DNA from: Prochlorococcus sp. AG-402-A21
GTDB taxonomy: Bacteria; Cyanobacteriota; Cyanobacteriia; PCC-6307; Cyanobiaceae
Assembly: GCA_003279655.1 (NCBI GenBank)
Contig: QCHI01000007.1
Coordinates: forward strand, 16,697-80,696
DNA: 64,000 nucleotides
Direction of reading: 5' to 3'
Part shown: positions 50,072 through 60,355 of the stretch, piece by piece
How the letters are laid out: each line of letters begins with the position of its first letter
How positions within the stretch are numbered: the first letter of the stretch is position 1
Made by a program: the position numbers and the translations under genes
The notes under the pieces: model-generated
Seen by the model: only the letters and a program-made list of their open reading frames with translations
Databases searched by the model: none
Told to the model about the DNA's origin: nothing

Positions 50072-50764
50072 ATGAAAAATATAAACAACAATACTTTAAA
50101 TATTGCTTCTTTGAATCATTGGTATGGTACTGGAGAAATGAGAAGGCATGTCATCCAGTCTATCTCAATGAAAATTTCTCCTGGCGAGGTTGTTTTACTT
50201 ACGGGACCTTCAGGATGTGGGAAGACTACTCTTTTAACTTTGATTGGAGCTCTTCGTAAAGTTCAAGATGGTGACCTTAAAGTATTTGGTAAACAACTTT
50301 TTGGAGCCAGCAGAAAAACTAGACAGAATCTTAGAAAAAATATTGGAATGATTTTTCAGGGGCATAATCTTTTGAGATGTCTAACCGCTGAACAAAATGT
50401 CCAAATGGGTGCTGATCTTTTAAATGGATTTTCATATAAGGCTCGAAGGGCTCAGGCTAGAGAATGGCTTAGAGCTGTTGGATTAGAAGACCACTTGTCT
50501 AAGCTTCCGCATGATTTATCAGGTGGGCAAAAACAGCGAGTTGCCATTGCTAGAGCTCTTGCAGCTAGACCAAAATTACTATTAGCTGATGAACCAACAT
50601 CTGCATTAGATAGTTCAACTGGTAGAGAAATTGTTGATTTGTTAAAAAAACTAGCTTTAGAACAATCCTGTTCAGTGTTGATGGTTACTCATGATCCGAG
50701 GATATTGGATGTGGCAGATCGTCTCTTGCGAATGGAAGATGGTCAAATATTGCCCTCTGTTTAG
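50072..50764 (+). CDS. devA: DevA-type ABC transporter ATPase
   Basis: TGPSGCGKTTLLTLIGALR, LSGGQKQRVAIARALAARPKLLLADEPTSALD. Confidence 0.92.
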   Translation: MKNINNNTLNIASLNHWYGTGEMRRHVIQSISMKISPGEVVLLTGPSGCGKTTLLTLIGALRKVQDGDLKVFGKQLFGASRKTRQNLRKNIGMIFQGHNLLRCLTAEQNVQMGADLLNGFSYKARRAQAREWLRAVGLEDHLSKLPHDLSGGQKQRVAIARALAARPKLLLADEPTSALDSSTGREIVDLLKKLALEQSCSVLMVTHDPRILDVADRLLRMEDGQILPSV

Positions 50765-50800
50765 TAAATTAGTTACATATAAAATTCGAAGGAACTTAGT

Positions 50801-50956
50801 ATGTCCAAAAGACGAAATCTTAAGAAAGAGAAGCAAGAGAGAAATAGAGCTTATGCGAGGAAATTTAAGAAACGTAAGCTTCGCAATGATGGTAGAGGAG
50901 AAGGTGCAGGTAATGGAGTTACTGGAACTGCAAATAATGGTGGAGCTGCTGATTAA
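50801..50956 (+). CDS. 51-aa highly basic small protein with Gly/Ala-rich tail (not in ORF track)
   Basis: MSKRRNLKKEKQERNRAYARKFKKRKLRNDGRGEGAGNGVTGTANNGGAAD. Confidence 0.65.
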   Translation: MSKRRNLKKEKQERNRAYARKFKKRKLRNDGRGEGAGNGVTGTANNGGAAD

Positions 50957-51047
50957 TAAATCGATATTCAACTCGAAAAATATTGTTTTTTGATCTTTTA
51001 ATTTAAAGTGTTTGAAGAAACATTTTTGACTTTATTTTTTATTTAGG

Positions 51048-51980
51048 ATGTTAATTAGCGTTGTTATACCTACCTTCAACAGACTTCCGATACTAAGAAA
51101 GTGTCTAGATGCATTAGAAAATCAAATTTTAAATGTTGAAATTCATGATTTTGAAATTGTACTAGTCGATGACGGATCAACAGATGGGACAGTTGATTGG
51201 CTAAGAAATAATATTGAGATTTATCCTCATTTAAGACTTTTTGAACAACCTCATGGAGGTCCGGCTCTAGGAAGAAATCTTGGAGTAGAAAAGTCAAAAG
51301 GTGACTTAATTGTTTTTATAGATAGTGATCTAGTTGTTGATAGATATTTCCTAAGGAACCATGTTGATTCCTTGTTCAGAGCCTGGAAAAAATTTGGTAA
51401 TAGAAAATGTTTTACCTATGGATCTGTAATAAATACTTCTAATTTTAATAATCCAAATTCTGAACCTTTTAAACTTCAAGACTTGTCTTGGGCTTATTTT
51501 GCTACTGGAAATGTTGCTATTGATAAAAAGGTGTTAGAAATATCAGGCCTTTTTGACACCTCTTTTCGGCTATATGGTTGGGAAGATTTGGAATTAGGAG
51601 AAAGACTAAGAAATATGGGAGTAAAACTTATCAAATGTCCAAGAGCTATTGGATATCATTGGCATCCTGCTTTAGCTCTTGATCAAATTCCTCAGTTGAT
51701 TCGAATTGAAAAAGAGAGAGCAAAGATGGGATTAGTTTTTTATCGTAAACACCCAAGCTTGAGAGTGAAATTTATAATTCAATACACTTTTTTTCATCGT
51801 TGCCTTTGGGAAATTTTAACTTTTGGTGGACTTATTAATACGAAGACAGTAAGACCTCTTTTGGCTTTTCTAATTAAGAATGGTCAATCTGGTTTGGCTA
51901 TGGAATTGTTAAGACTTCCTCTCAATTTGATTGGAGTGAGACAAATTTTTAGAGAAGCATCATTAATTGGACTTCGGTGA
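51048..51980 (+). CDS. Glycosyltransferase family 2
   Basis: SVVIPTFNRLPILRKCLDALENQ, IVLVDDGSTDGTVDWL, GWEDLELGERLRNMG. Confidence 0.9.
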   Translation: MLISVVIPTFNRLPILRKCLDALENQILNVEIHDFEIVLVDDGSTDGTVDWLRNNIEIYPHLRLFEQPHGGPALGRNLGVEKSKGDLIVFIDSDLVVDRYFLRNHVDSLFRAWKKFGNRKCFTYGSVINTSNFNNPNSEPFKLQDLSWAYFATGNVAIDKKVLEISGLFDTSFRLYGWEDLELGERLRNMGVKLIKCPRAIGYHWHPALALDQIPQLIRIEKERAKMGLVFYRKHPSLRVKFIIQYTFFHRCLWEILTFGGLINTKTVRPLLAFLIKNGQSGLAMELLRLPLNLIGVRQIFREASLIGLR

Positions 51981-52044
51981 GCCATGGTTTGTTAGATTAG
52001 TAATGCAATTAATAACCGCACACCTGACTGTTTCGGGTGATAAA

Positions 52045-52072
52045 TAAATAATGATTAATTAATCATTATTTA
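52045..52072. promoter_or_regulatory. 28-bp perfect palindrome in the rpsB leader/intergenic region
   Basis: TAAATAATGATTAATTAATCATTATTTA is self reverse-complementary. Confidence 0.85.
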
Positions 52073-52118
52073 AGTTATCCCTGTTGGGTGGAGGCTAACC
52101 CGGAACCCACAAAAAAAC

Positions 52119-52811
52119 ATGGCTGTAGTTTCTCTCTCAGAGATGATGGAAGCTGGTGCTCACTTTGGGCACCAGACAAGAAGATGGAATCCCAAGATGT
52201 CCCGTTACATCTATTCTGCTCGTAATGGGGTTCATATTATTGATTTAGTTAAAACTGCTGTTTGTATGAACAGCGCCTATAAGTGGACAAGAGGAGCTGC
52301 AAGAAGCGGTAAAAGATTCCTTTTTGTAGGTACTAAAAAACAAGCTTCCGAAGTAGTTGCTCAAGAAGCTATTAGGTGCGGAGCTTCTTACGTCAATCAA
52401 AGATGGTTAGGAGGTATGCTTACAAATTGGACAACAATGAAAGCAAGAATTGATAGGCTAAAAGATCTTGAAAGAATGGAATCGAGTGGTGCAATTGCAA
52501 TGCGCCCCAAAAAGGAAGGAGCTGTATTACGTAGAGAATTAGAGCGATTGCAAAAATACTTAGGTGGACTTAAAGGAATGAGACGTCTTCCTGATGTTGT
52601 TGTTTTAGTTGATCAAAGGCGAGAAACAAACGCTGTATTAGAGGCCAGAAAACTTGATATTCCATTAGTGTCAATGCTTGACACTAATTGTGATCCAGAT
52701 CTTTGCGAGATTCCAATACCATGTAATGATGATGCTGTTCGATCTGTTCAACTCGTTTTGGGCAGATTAGCTGATGCTATTAATGAAGGGAGACATGGCC
52801 CAAATGAGTAG
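52119..52811 (+). CDS. rpsB: 30S ribosomal protein S2
   Basis: [38 protein letters not shown]. Confidence 0.97.
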   Translation: MAVVSLSEMMEAGAHFGHQTRRWNPKMSRYIYSARNGVHIIDLVKTAVCMNSAYKWTRGAARSGKRFLFVGTKKQASEVVAQEAIRCGASYVNQRWLGGMLTNWTTMKARIDRLKDLERMESSGAIAMRPKKEGAVLRRELERLQKYLGGLKGMRRLPDVVVLVDQRRETNAVLEARKLDIPLVSMLDTNCDPDLCEIPIPCNDDAVRSVQLVLGRLADAINEGRHGPNE

Positions 52812-52867
52812 TAGCATAATTATTTAATAAATTCTTAATTACCCTTTTCTCACTACCCCAAAATAAA

Positions 52868-53524
52868 ATGGTGGAAATAACAGCTAAACTTGTCAAAGAA
52901 CTGCGAGATAAGACATCCGCAGGAATGATGGATTGTAAAAAAGCCCTTATCGAAAATAAGGGTGATATGGATAAATCTATTGAGTGGTTAAGACAAAAAG
53001 GCATTGCCAGCGCTGAAAAGAAATCAGGTAGAGTTGCTGCTGAGGGTGCTGTAGGTAGTTACATTCATACAGGTTCTCGTGTAGGTGTCCTTCTAGAATT
53101 GAATTGCGAGACTGATTTTGTTGCAAGAGGAGATTTATTCCAAGGCCTTTTGAGAGACTTATCTATGCAAGTAGCCGCTTGTCCAAGTGTTGAATATGTA
53201 AGTGTTGATCAAATTCCAGAATTAATTGCTAATAAGGAGAAAGAAATAGAAATGGGAAGAGATGATCTCTCTGGTAAGCCTGAAAAAATAAAAGCAAAAA
53301 TCGTTGAAGGAAGAATAGGAAAGAGATTAAAAGAAATGGCTCTCTTAGAACAGCCATTTATAAAAGATAGTTCAATAAATGTTGAAGAGTTGGTAAAACA
53401 AGTTGCTGGAAAAATTGGAGAAAATATAAGAGTTCGTAGATTTACTAGATATATACTTGGTGAGGGGATTGAGGTTCAAGGACCTGACTTCGCAGAAGAG
53501 GTCGCATCTATGACTTCAGGTTGA
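52868..53524 (+). CDS. tsf: Elongation factor Ts
   Basis: [39 protein letters not shown] ... [15 protein letters not shown]. Confidence 0.96.
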   Translation: MVEITAKLVKELRDKTSAGMMDCKKALIENKGDMDKSIEWLRQKGIASAEKKSGRVAAEGAVGSYIHTGSRVGVLLELNCETDFVARGDLFQGLLRDLSMQVAACPSVEYVSVDQIPELIANKEKEIEMGRDDLSGKPEKIKAKIVEGRIGKRLKEMALLEQPFIKDSSINVEELVKQVAGKIGENIRVRRFTRYILGEGIEVQGPDFAEEVASMTSG

Positions 53525-54723
53525 TCTTGGCTAAAAAAAAGCATTTATTTGATTCTAATTTTGATCCATTAGATCAAATAAGTTTACTTAAAGAAAAATG
53601 TAAAAATATATCTCCTCACTTATATAGGGCAAATTCTTTTTATCTTGAGGAACTAAGAAACTTTCTTCCTCAAACTATAAAAACCACTTTATTTTCTCTT
53701 ATTACTCATAGGCTTGGAGATGATTTTGGCTTTTCAACATTTAGTTCAAGAAAAACATTTCAGGTGAAAATTGATAAATTAGTTTCAGAGAATATGTCAC
53801 TAATAACAATTGAACATTTAAATGAATTAGCTAAGAAAATAGATGATGAAAATATTCGACATTTAAATAATGCTAAAGATGAAATGTCAAATGTACTAAA
53901 TATGAAAAATAATTCTGAAGAATTAGAATCATTTAGTGGTGCTAATTCTATTAATATTAGTTCCACACCGCCATTAGAAAACTTATCAATTACTGAAGGA
54001 TGGAATGGAGAATTAAAATCTCCATATTCAATTGACGATAAAGAATCTTTTCTGAAAAGTAAAATATCAGAAAGTGACGACTTAATGAATAATTCGAATA
54101 AAGAACATTATTCATTAAAAGATGATATTAATTCTGATTCTTTGAACTTGAGAAGTAAAGATATTGAAATTTTGCAGTCAATATTTGCCTTGACAGATGA
54201 ATCTAATTCAAGTCAAATAGATTCAAAAATAGAAGACTCATCTTGTGATTCTTTCTCTACTGAAGATGTAAGAAATAATCGTTTTTTACCACAATCACCA
54301 ATTGGATTATATGAGTGGATGATTTCTATAGATACAGCTTTGGTTCGAAGATTGCGTGACCTTTCACATTGCATTAATACTGAGCTTTTAAAATCTGGAT
54401 TAGTAAATACGCTTGTACCAATTAATATTTTAGACGCTGCTTTGTCAGGTCAATTGATTTCTTCTAAATCCATATCCAATATTCTTACTTTTAAATTACC
54501 AACGAATAATCCATTGGCTTCTGGTGGATTAGAAATTGATTGCTTGCTAATTACACCTTCGGATATGGAATTTGATAATCCAAGACTTAGAAAAAATAGA
54601 ACTAATATTAAATATTATCAAAATGTACTCTTAGGTATGATTAAACAACAACGTTACTGGCAGGGTCGCTCCATTGCAGAAGAGGTTAATAAAGAATGGT
54701 GGAAGGATACAACCAAAATATAA
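53521..54723 (+). CDS. Conserved cyanobacterial hypothetical protein with low-complexity middle
   Basis: 400 aa; folded-looking ends, Ser/Asn/Asp/Glu-rich centre; overlaps tsf and recG. Confidence 0.75.
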   Translation: MILAKKKHLFDSNFDPLDQISLLKEKCKNISPHLYRANSFYLEELRNFLPQTIKTTLFSLITHRLGDDFGFSTFSSRKTFQVKIDKLVSENMSLITIEHLNELAKKIDDENIRHLNNAKDEMSNVLNMKNNSEELESFSGANSINISSTPPLENLSITEGWNGELKSPYSIDDKESFLKSKISESDDLMNNSNKEHYSLKDDINSDSLNLRSKDIEILQSIFALTDESNSSQIDSKIEDSSCDSFSTEDVRNNRFLPQSPIGLYEWMISIDTALVRRLRDLSHCINTELLKSGLVNTLVPINILDAALSGQLISSKSISNILTFKLPTNNPLASGGLEIDCLLITPSDMEFDNPRLRKNRTNIKYYQNVLLGMIKQQRYWQGRSIAEEVNKEWWKDTTKI

Positions 54724-57236
54724 TCAGCTCTCATTTACAATCTACTCCTGATGGTAAATCAAGTGAACTAGTATCTTGGATTAGATCTTTACAACAAGCT
54801 TTAACAGTTGAGGTTGATCATGGGTTTATTAATATTCAAGGAAGAACAAACAAATTTTCTTATTTTGTAAGTGGATATTTATTGAGCTGCCCTTCCACAG
54901 CTATTAACCAAAGTGATTTTTCTAAATTAAAGGAATTAGCTTTAGATTATGAGAAATACTCAACTATGTCTACAGATGATAGACGTAGAATAATAGTACA
55001 GACTAGACAGACTCTTCATAATCTAAACAAATATCAAGAGAGTGCAGAGAAAGTAGAGTTAAAAAAGTTAAAGATAAGAACATCATATAACTCGTCTGCG
55101 TATAAGAGAAGTTCATCGATAGATTCATTAAGTTTAGGAAGCTCGATTTCAGCTATTAAAGGTGTGGGGCCAAAACAAGCTGAGAGATTGTCTTCATTGG
55201 GTCTTATTTTTATTCGTGATCTCATAAATTATTTTCCTCGTGATTATGTTGATTACACATCATTGAAAACCATAGATAAATGTCAAGCAGGTCAAAATGT
55301 AACTATCGTCGCAAAAATTAGACGATGTAGTTCATTTAAAAGCCCTAAAAATCCAAATCTTTCAATTCTTGAGTTGTTTATTAAAGATAAGACAGGAGGA
55401 ATGAAAGTTACTAGATTTTTTGCAGGTCGTCGTAATAGTAGTATTGCGTATGTAAAGTCTCAGCAAAGCTTGTACGCTGTTGGTGCGACTGTTGCGGTAA
55501 GCGGGCTAGTCAAGGAAAGTAGATATGGCAAATCATTAAATGATCCTTTAATAGAAATTATAGATAGTCCTAATAGTTATTTGAAATCTAAATCAATTGG
55601 TCAGATATTTCCTGTTTATTCTTTAACTGAAGGAATTACTGCTGATAAATTCAGAGATCTAGTACAATCAATTCTTTGTTTAACATCTGAAATAGAGGAT
55701 CCACTCCCTAATAATATATTAAAAAGACTAGACCTACCTGCGAAGAAAGAAGCTTTTTTTCATATTCATAATCCTGAAAATTCTAAGACTTTAGCTAAGG
55801 CAAAAAGAAGAATTGTGTTCGAAGAATTTTTATTATTGCAGCTTAGTCTTCTTTTAAGACGTGAATTACATAAGAAATCTAATTCCCCTCAAATAAGTGT
55901 TGAGCTAAGTAGTAACAGCCTAGTTAGGAAATTTTTAAGTATTCTTCCTTTCTCCCTCACAGATGCTCAGAAAAGGGTTTTAAAGGAAATTGAATCAGAT
56001 ATAGTCAAAGCCGAACCAATGTCTCGACTCTTACAAGGGGATGTAGGTAGTGGGAAAACTGTTATCGCTATTTCAGCACTTCTCACAGCAGTTCAATCAG
56101 GATGGCAGGCTGCTTTTATGGCTCCAACAGAGGTGCTCGCTACACAACACTATCAAACATTATGTAAATGGATTCCTCAACTTGAATTAAACGTTGATCT
56201 ATTAACTGGTTCTACCCCTAAGTCTCGACGTAAGGAAATTCTTACTGATTTAATAAATGGATCTACAAAAATCCTTGTAGGAACCCATGCATTATTTGAA
56301 GACCCAGTTGTCTTTGATCGACTTGGTCTTGTAGTTGTAGATGAGCAACATCGCTTTGGTGTTAGGCAGAGGAACAAACTTTTGAATAAAGGTTTGCAAC
56401 CTCATTTGCTAACGATGACTGCTACACCTATTCCTAGGACCTTGGCACTTACTTTGCATGGTGATCTTGATGTTAGTCAATTAGATGAACTTCCTCCTGG
56501 TCGAACTCCTATCAACACTCAGCTAATATCACCTAAAGATAAAAAGTTTGCATATGATTTAATAAGAAGTGAAATAAATAAAGGACATCAAATTTACGTT
56601 GTTCTACCTTTGATTGAAGAATCCGAGAAACTAGAACTCAGCTCAGCTATTGACGTACATCATCAATTGTCTACTGATGTTTTTTCAGATTTTACTGTTG
56701 AATTACTTCATGGAAAAATGAAAAGTTTAGAAAAGCAAGAGGTTATTCGTAATTTTATTAATAAAAAAAGTGACATACTAGTTTCTACTACTGTTATAGA
56801 AGTAGGTGTTGATGTTCCAAATGCCAGTGTAATGCTAATAGAAGATTCTGATCGTTTTGGACTTGCTCAATTGCATCAATTAAGGGGCCGTGTTGGGAGG
56901 GGAGCCTCGAAGTCATACTGCCTGTTGAGCCATCAAAATAAGAACAAATTATCTCGGCAAAGATTGGAAGTTTTGGTTAATTCTAATGATGGATTTGAAA
57001 TTTCTGAAATTGACTTGCGTTTTCGAGGGCCAGGACAAGTCTTAGGCACTAAACAATCGGGCTTGCCTGATTTCGCCCTGGCATCATTAGCTGGTGATGC
57101 TGATGTCCTTGAACTTGCGCGGAATGAGGCTAGAAATATTTTAGATGCTGATCCTGGTCTTGACAATAACTATATTCTTCGTTCGCTAATTAAAGAGCAA
57201 TGGGAAAAACTCAGAATTGGTAATAAATTAAATTAA
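54696..57236 (+). CDS. recG: ATP-dependent DNA helicase RecG
   Basis: LLQGDVGSGKTVIAISALLTAV, VVVDEQHRFGVRQRNKL, MTATPIPRTLALTLHGDLDVSQLDELPPGRTPI. Confidence 0.95.
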   Translation: MVEGYNQNIISSHLQSTPDGKSSELVSWIRSLQQALTVEVDHGFINIQGRTNKFSYFVSGYLLSCPSTAINQSDFSKLKELALDYEKYSTMSTDDRRRIIVQTRQTLHNLNKYQESAEKVELKKLKIRTSYNSSAYKRSSSIDSLSLGSSISAIKGVGPKQAERLSSLGLIFIRDLINYFPRDYVDYTSLKTIDKCQAGQNVTIVAKIRRCSSFKSPKNPNLSILELFIKDKTGGMKVTRFFAGRRNSSIAYVKSQQSLYAVGATVAVSGLVKESRYGKSLNDPLIEIIDSPNSYLKSKSIGQIFPVYSLTEGITADKFRDLVQSILCLTSEIEDPLPNNILKRLDLPAKKEAFFHIHNPENSKTLAKAKRRIVFEEFLLLQLSLLLRRELHKKSNSPQISVELSSNSLVRKFLSILPFSLTDAQKRVLKEIESDIVKAEPMSRLLQGDVGSGKTVIAISALLTAVQSGWQAAFMAPTEVLATQHYQTLCKWIPQLELNVDLLTGSTPKSRRKEILTDLINGSTKILVGTHALFEDPVVFDRLGLVVVDEQHRFGVRQRNKLLNKGLQPHLLTMTATPIPRTLALTLHGDLDVSQLDELPPGRTPINTQLISPKDKKFAYDLIRSEINKGHQIYVVLPLIEESEKLELSSAIDVHHQLSTDVFSDFTVELLHGKMKSLEKQEVIRNFINKKSDILVSTTVIEVGVDVPNASVMLIEDSDRFGLAQLHQLRGRVGRGASKSYCLLSHQNKNKLSRQRLEVLVNSNDGFEISEIDLRFRGPGQVLGTKQSGLPDFALASLAGDADVLELARNEARNILDADPGLDNNYILRSLIKEQWEKLRIGNKLN

Positions 57237-57336
57237 CTTTTTGAAAAGTTTTCTCTATTGAACTGATTCGTTTTTTGGGTAGAATTAAATAGTTAATTTG
57301 TACGTAATTACAATTTAATACTTATTTTCTCTATAA

Positions 57337-58095
57337 ATGATAAAGTTGAAACCTTGGAATAATATTAAAATAAATGAATGTAATGAGCCATTAATTTCTA
57401 TTCCAAAATCCATATTTCGTCTTACACCTCATCCTTATATGTCGTTAGGTGCTCCATATGCAACTGGAGCAGATCCATGGGTTTTACGTAGAAGTGTTTT
57501 AAAAAGATTGATACTTGCGCAACAATACCTTTCCGAGATTAACCCCCAATTACAGTTGGCTTTGTTTGATGCTTGGAGACCTGTCTCTGTACAAAAATTC
57601 ATGTTTAATTACACTATTCAAGAAACTTGTAAGTTGAAGGGGATTGATATTAATGATCTTTCTGTCAAGGGAGGTATTAATGATGTAATTGAGGAAGTTG
57701 GCCGTTTCTGGGCAAAACCATCTTCTGATCCTCTTACCCCACCTCCCCACAGTACAGGTGCTGCTATTGATTTGACACTTGCTGATTTGACTACTAAACC
57801 ATTAGATCTAGGCGGAGAAATAGATTTTATTGGACCTGAATCTAGTCCTGACTTTTATAAGAAAGAATCTTATAAGATGCCTTATTCAAAATATCAGGTT
57901 TTTCAGGATAGAAGATCTCTTTTGTTTTTAGTTATGGAACAAGCTGGCTTTGTTCAACACCCAAATGAATGGTGGCATTTTAGCTATGGAGATCAGTTAT
58001 GGTCTTGGTTGACTAAGAAGGGTAATGCTATTTATGGAACTGCACTTGAGGTTAGCAAAGACATTACTCTTTCAGAACCAAGTTTAGTCACATGA
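57337..58095 (+). CDS. D-alanyl-D-alanine dipeptidase (VanX/DdpX, M15D)
   Basis: LFDAWRPVSVQKFMF, PPHSTGAAIDLTLAD, EWWHFSYGDQLW. Confidence 0.9.
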   Translation: MIKLKPWNNIKINECNEPLISIPKSIFRLTPHPYMSLGAPYATGADPWVLRRSVLKRLILAQQYLSEINPQLQLALFDAWRPVSVQKFMFNYTIQETCKLKGIDINDLSVKGGINDVIEEVGRFWAKPSSDPLTPPPHSTGAAIDLTLADLTTKPLDLGGEIDFIGPESSPDFYKKESYKMPYSKYQVFQDRRSLLFLVMEQAGFVQHPNEWWHFSYGDQLWSWLTKKGNAIYGTALEVSKDITLSEPSLVT

Positions 58096-60176
58096 TCTCC
58101 AAGACTAGATGAGGTTCCAGTATCTTTCCAGCTAAGAAATAAAGGCTCTAATGTCTTCTCTAGTTCATTGATAGACATCTTTTGTAGATATGGAGTCGCC
58201 AATCTTTGTAAATTAGTGCTACCACCAAGCCATAGTTGGTATTGATTTAGACCACTACCAACTAGAGCTAATTCTGCCATGTATGGGCGAGCACAACCGT
58301 TTGGACAGCCTGTAACTCTTACTAGTATTGATTTATTAATCTTAAGTCTTTTTAATTGAGTGTTTATTCGCTCTAAGAGTTCTGGTAAAAATCTTTCCGC
58401 TTCTGTCATCGCGAGCCCACATAACGGTAGAGCTGGACAAGCTATTGCATGTCTAGCAATTGGCTCGAGGCTTTCTGGATTATTAAAACCAATATTAATC
58501 AGAGCATTATTTACACTGGCTTTTTGATAATTACCAATATTACACAAAAGTAAATCTTGGTTGGGAGTTAAACGTACATCCAATGCGAATTTTTCAACTA
58601 TATTTCTGAGCTCTTTCTTGATATCTCCGGTAAGTCTACCTGATAATAGTGGTAGGCCAACAAACCATAACTTTTCAGATTGTTTATGCCAGCCTAAATA
58701 ATCTTCAAGGATTGTATCACCTTCGTTCCTCAAGGTACCAATCTCTTTCGTAAAATATTTTGTTAATAACTGTTTCTTAAACCATTCGACGCCCATGTCA
58801 TGCAAAACATATTTAAGTCTTGAGTGTCTTCGAGTTTTTCTATCTCCATAATCTCTTTGAAGAGCGAGAATAGATTGAACAAGTTCTAATATATATTTCC
58901 CTTCTACAAAACCAATGGGATCTGCTATCCTAGCAAATGTCGTATCTAAGTTGTGTGTCCTACCCATACCTCCTCCTACGTAGACATTACATCCTTCTAT
59001 AGCTCCTTTTGCATTTGTGAATGTCACTAGACCTATGTCATGAGTAAGAATATCAACAGAATTATCACCTGGCACTGTAGTTGCACATTTGAATTTTCTT
59101 GGTAAGTAGGTTGCTCCATATAAAGGTTCATTTTTGTCCCCACTAAAAACACCTGGATTTCGTTGAAGCTTTCTGTTCTTTTTGACTTCAGAAGTTGGCT
59201 TGATAGCATATTTCATCTCACCATCAACCCATAAATCAATGTAGGTTTTCTCAGCTTTTTGGGGCGATAAAACATCGGCAATATCATTAGCTAACTTTCT
59301 TGCAGCAGGATAAGATCCTTTCTCATATGGGGCCGCTGGAGCCATTACATTCCTGTTGACGTCTCCACAAGCCGCAAGGGTTGATCCCATTGACTTCACA
59401 ATTGTTGCTATTACTTCTTTAATATCTCCTTTTTTTATACCATGCATTTGAAAGCATTGACGAGTGGTCGCTCTAAGCGTTTTATTCCCTAGACGATCAG
59501 AGAGGTCATCTAAGGCTATAAAAAGGGGCCCAGGGACCAAGCCAGCTGGATTTCTGAGTCTCAGCATCATTTGCCAATCTTTACCTGTGCCTCCTCTTTT
59601 TCTATGTTCCCGATCATCTTGTTGATAACTACCATGGAATTTTAAAAGTTGCACAGCGTCGTTTGTAAAGTGATCACTGTCATTTAACAATTCACTTTGT
59701 AGGGGTTCATTTAGGTAATTACTATCAGCTTTAAATTGTTCGAATTTCGCTCTAGGGGAATTATTAGCTATGCAAGGTGAAGGAACTGTCTTTTCTATGT
59801 CTTCAATATTTTTATTTCCATTTTCCTTGTAATTCATTAGAGCTTCAATAGCTGCTTTACTGAATCCAGCATCTTTTAAATCTTTTTCTAAGTTTTTTGG
59901 AGATTCTTTTGAATTACTATTTTTAATAACCTCCAGTCTTATTCCCTTAGGTAAGGATTTATTGATCTGTTTGGCCTCTTCTTCTCTCAGCTTTTCATCG
60001 AATTTTTGTTGGATAGCTATTTCAGCTGAGCTTATGTTTTCTTCGGCTTCTTCTTTAGTGTTACCTATTTTTTTTACTACATCACATGTTCCAAAGGCAT
60101 CCCTTAATTTACCCCTCGGTACAGCAACCCTGAGATAAAATCCCGATCTTCCTGGTATTTGTATGATCTTAGGCAA
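58032..60176 (-). CDS. sir: Ferredoxin-sulfite reductase with an unusual N-terminal extension
   Basis: Siroheme/4Fe-4S cysteines CPALPLCGLAMTEAERFLPELL and VTGCPNGCARPYMAELALVG; core begins about residue 141. Confidence 0.93.
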   Translation of the reverse strand: MPKIIQIPGRSGFYLRVAVPRGKLRDAFGTCDVVKKIGNTKEEAEENISSAEIAIQQKFDEKLREEEAKQINKSLPKGIRLEVIKNSNSKESPKNLEKDLKDAGFSKAAIEALMNYKENGNKNIEDIEKTVPSPCIANNSPRAKFEQFKADSNYLNEPLQSELLNDSDHFTNDAVQLLKFHGSYQQDDREHRKRGGTGKDWQMMLRLRNPAGLVPGPLFIALDDLSDRLGNKTLRATTRQCFQMHGIKKGDIKEVIATIVKSMGSTLAACGDVNRNVMAPAAPYEKGSYPAARKLANDIADVLSPQKAEKTYIDLWVDGEMKYAIKPTSEVKKNRKLQRNPGVFSGDKNEPLYGATYLPRKFKCATTVPGDNSVDILTHDIGLVTFTNAKGAIEGCNVYVGGGMGRTHNLDTTFARIADPIGFVEGKYILELVQSILALQRDYGDRKTRRHSRLKYVLHDMGVEWFKKQLLTKYFTKEIGTLRNEGDTILEDYLGWHKQSEKLWFVGLPLLSGRLTGDIKKELRNIVEKFALDVRLTPNQDLLLCNIGNYQKASVNNALINIGFNNPESLEPIARHAIACPALPLCGLAMTEAERFLPELLERINTQLKRLKINKSILVRVTGCPNGCARPYMAELALVGSGLNQYQLWLGGSTNLQRLATPYLQKMSINELEKTLEPLFLSWKDTGTSSSLGDHVTKLGSERVMSLLTSSAVP

Positions 60177-60355
60177 TGGTACCTACACCGGTACCAACAC
60201 TGTATCATTTTTACGACTTGGTTAGTGCTTAATTGTTCAAATGAAACCATGAGAGAACAACGATCTATTCATTAAAGATTAAATTTTTTCTAGGACACAG
60301 AATGTAGAAGTAATTCAAATTTGATCTAATCTTGTTAAGAACATAAGGAAATTTC

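Noticed and set aside
50672-50993. ORFs 50672..50971(-) and 50691..50993(+)
   Set aside because: Overlap the devA 3' end and the better-supported 51-aa basic ORF in another frame; no protein-like signal.
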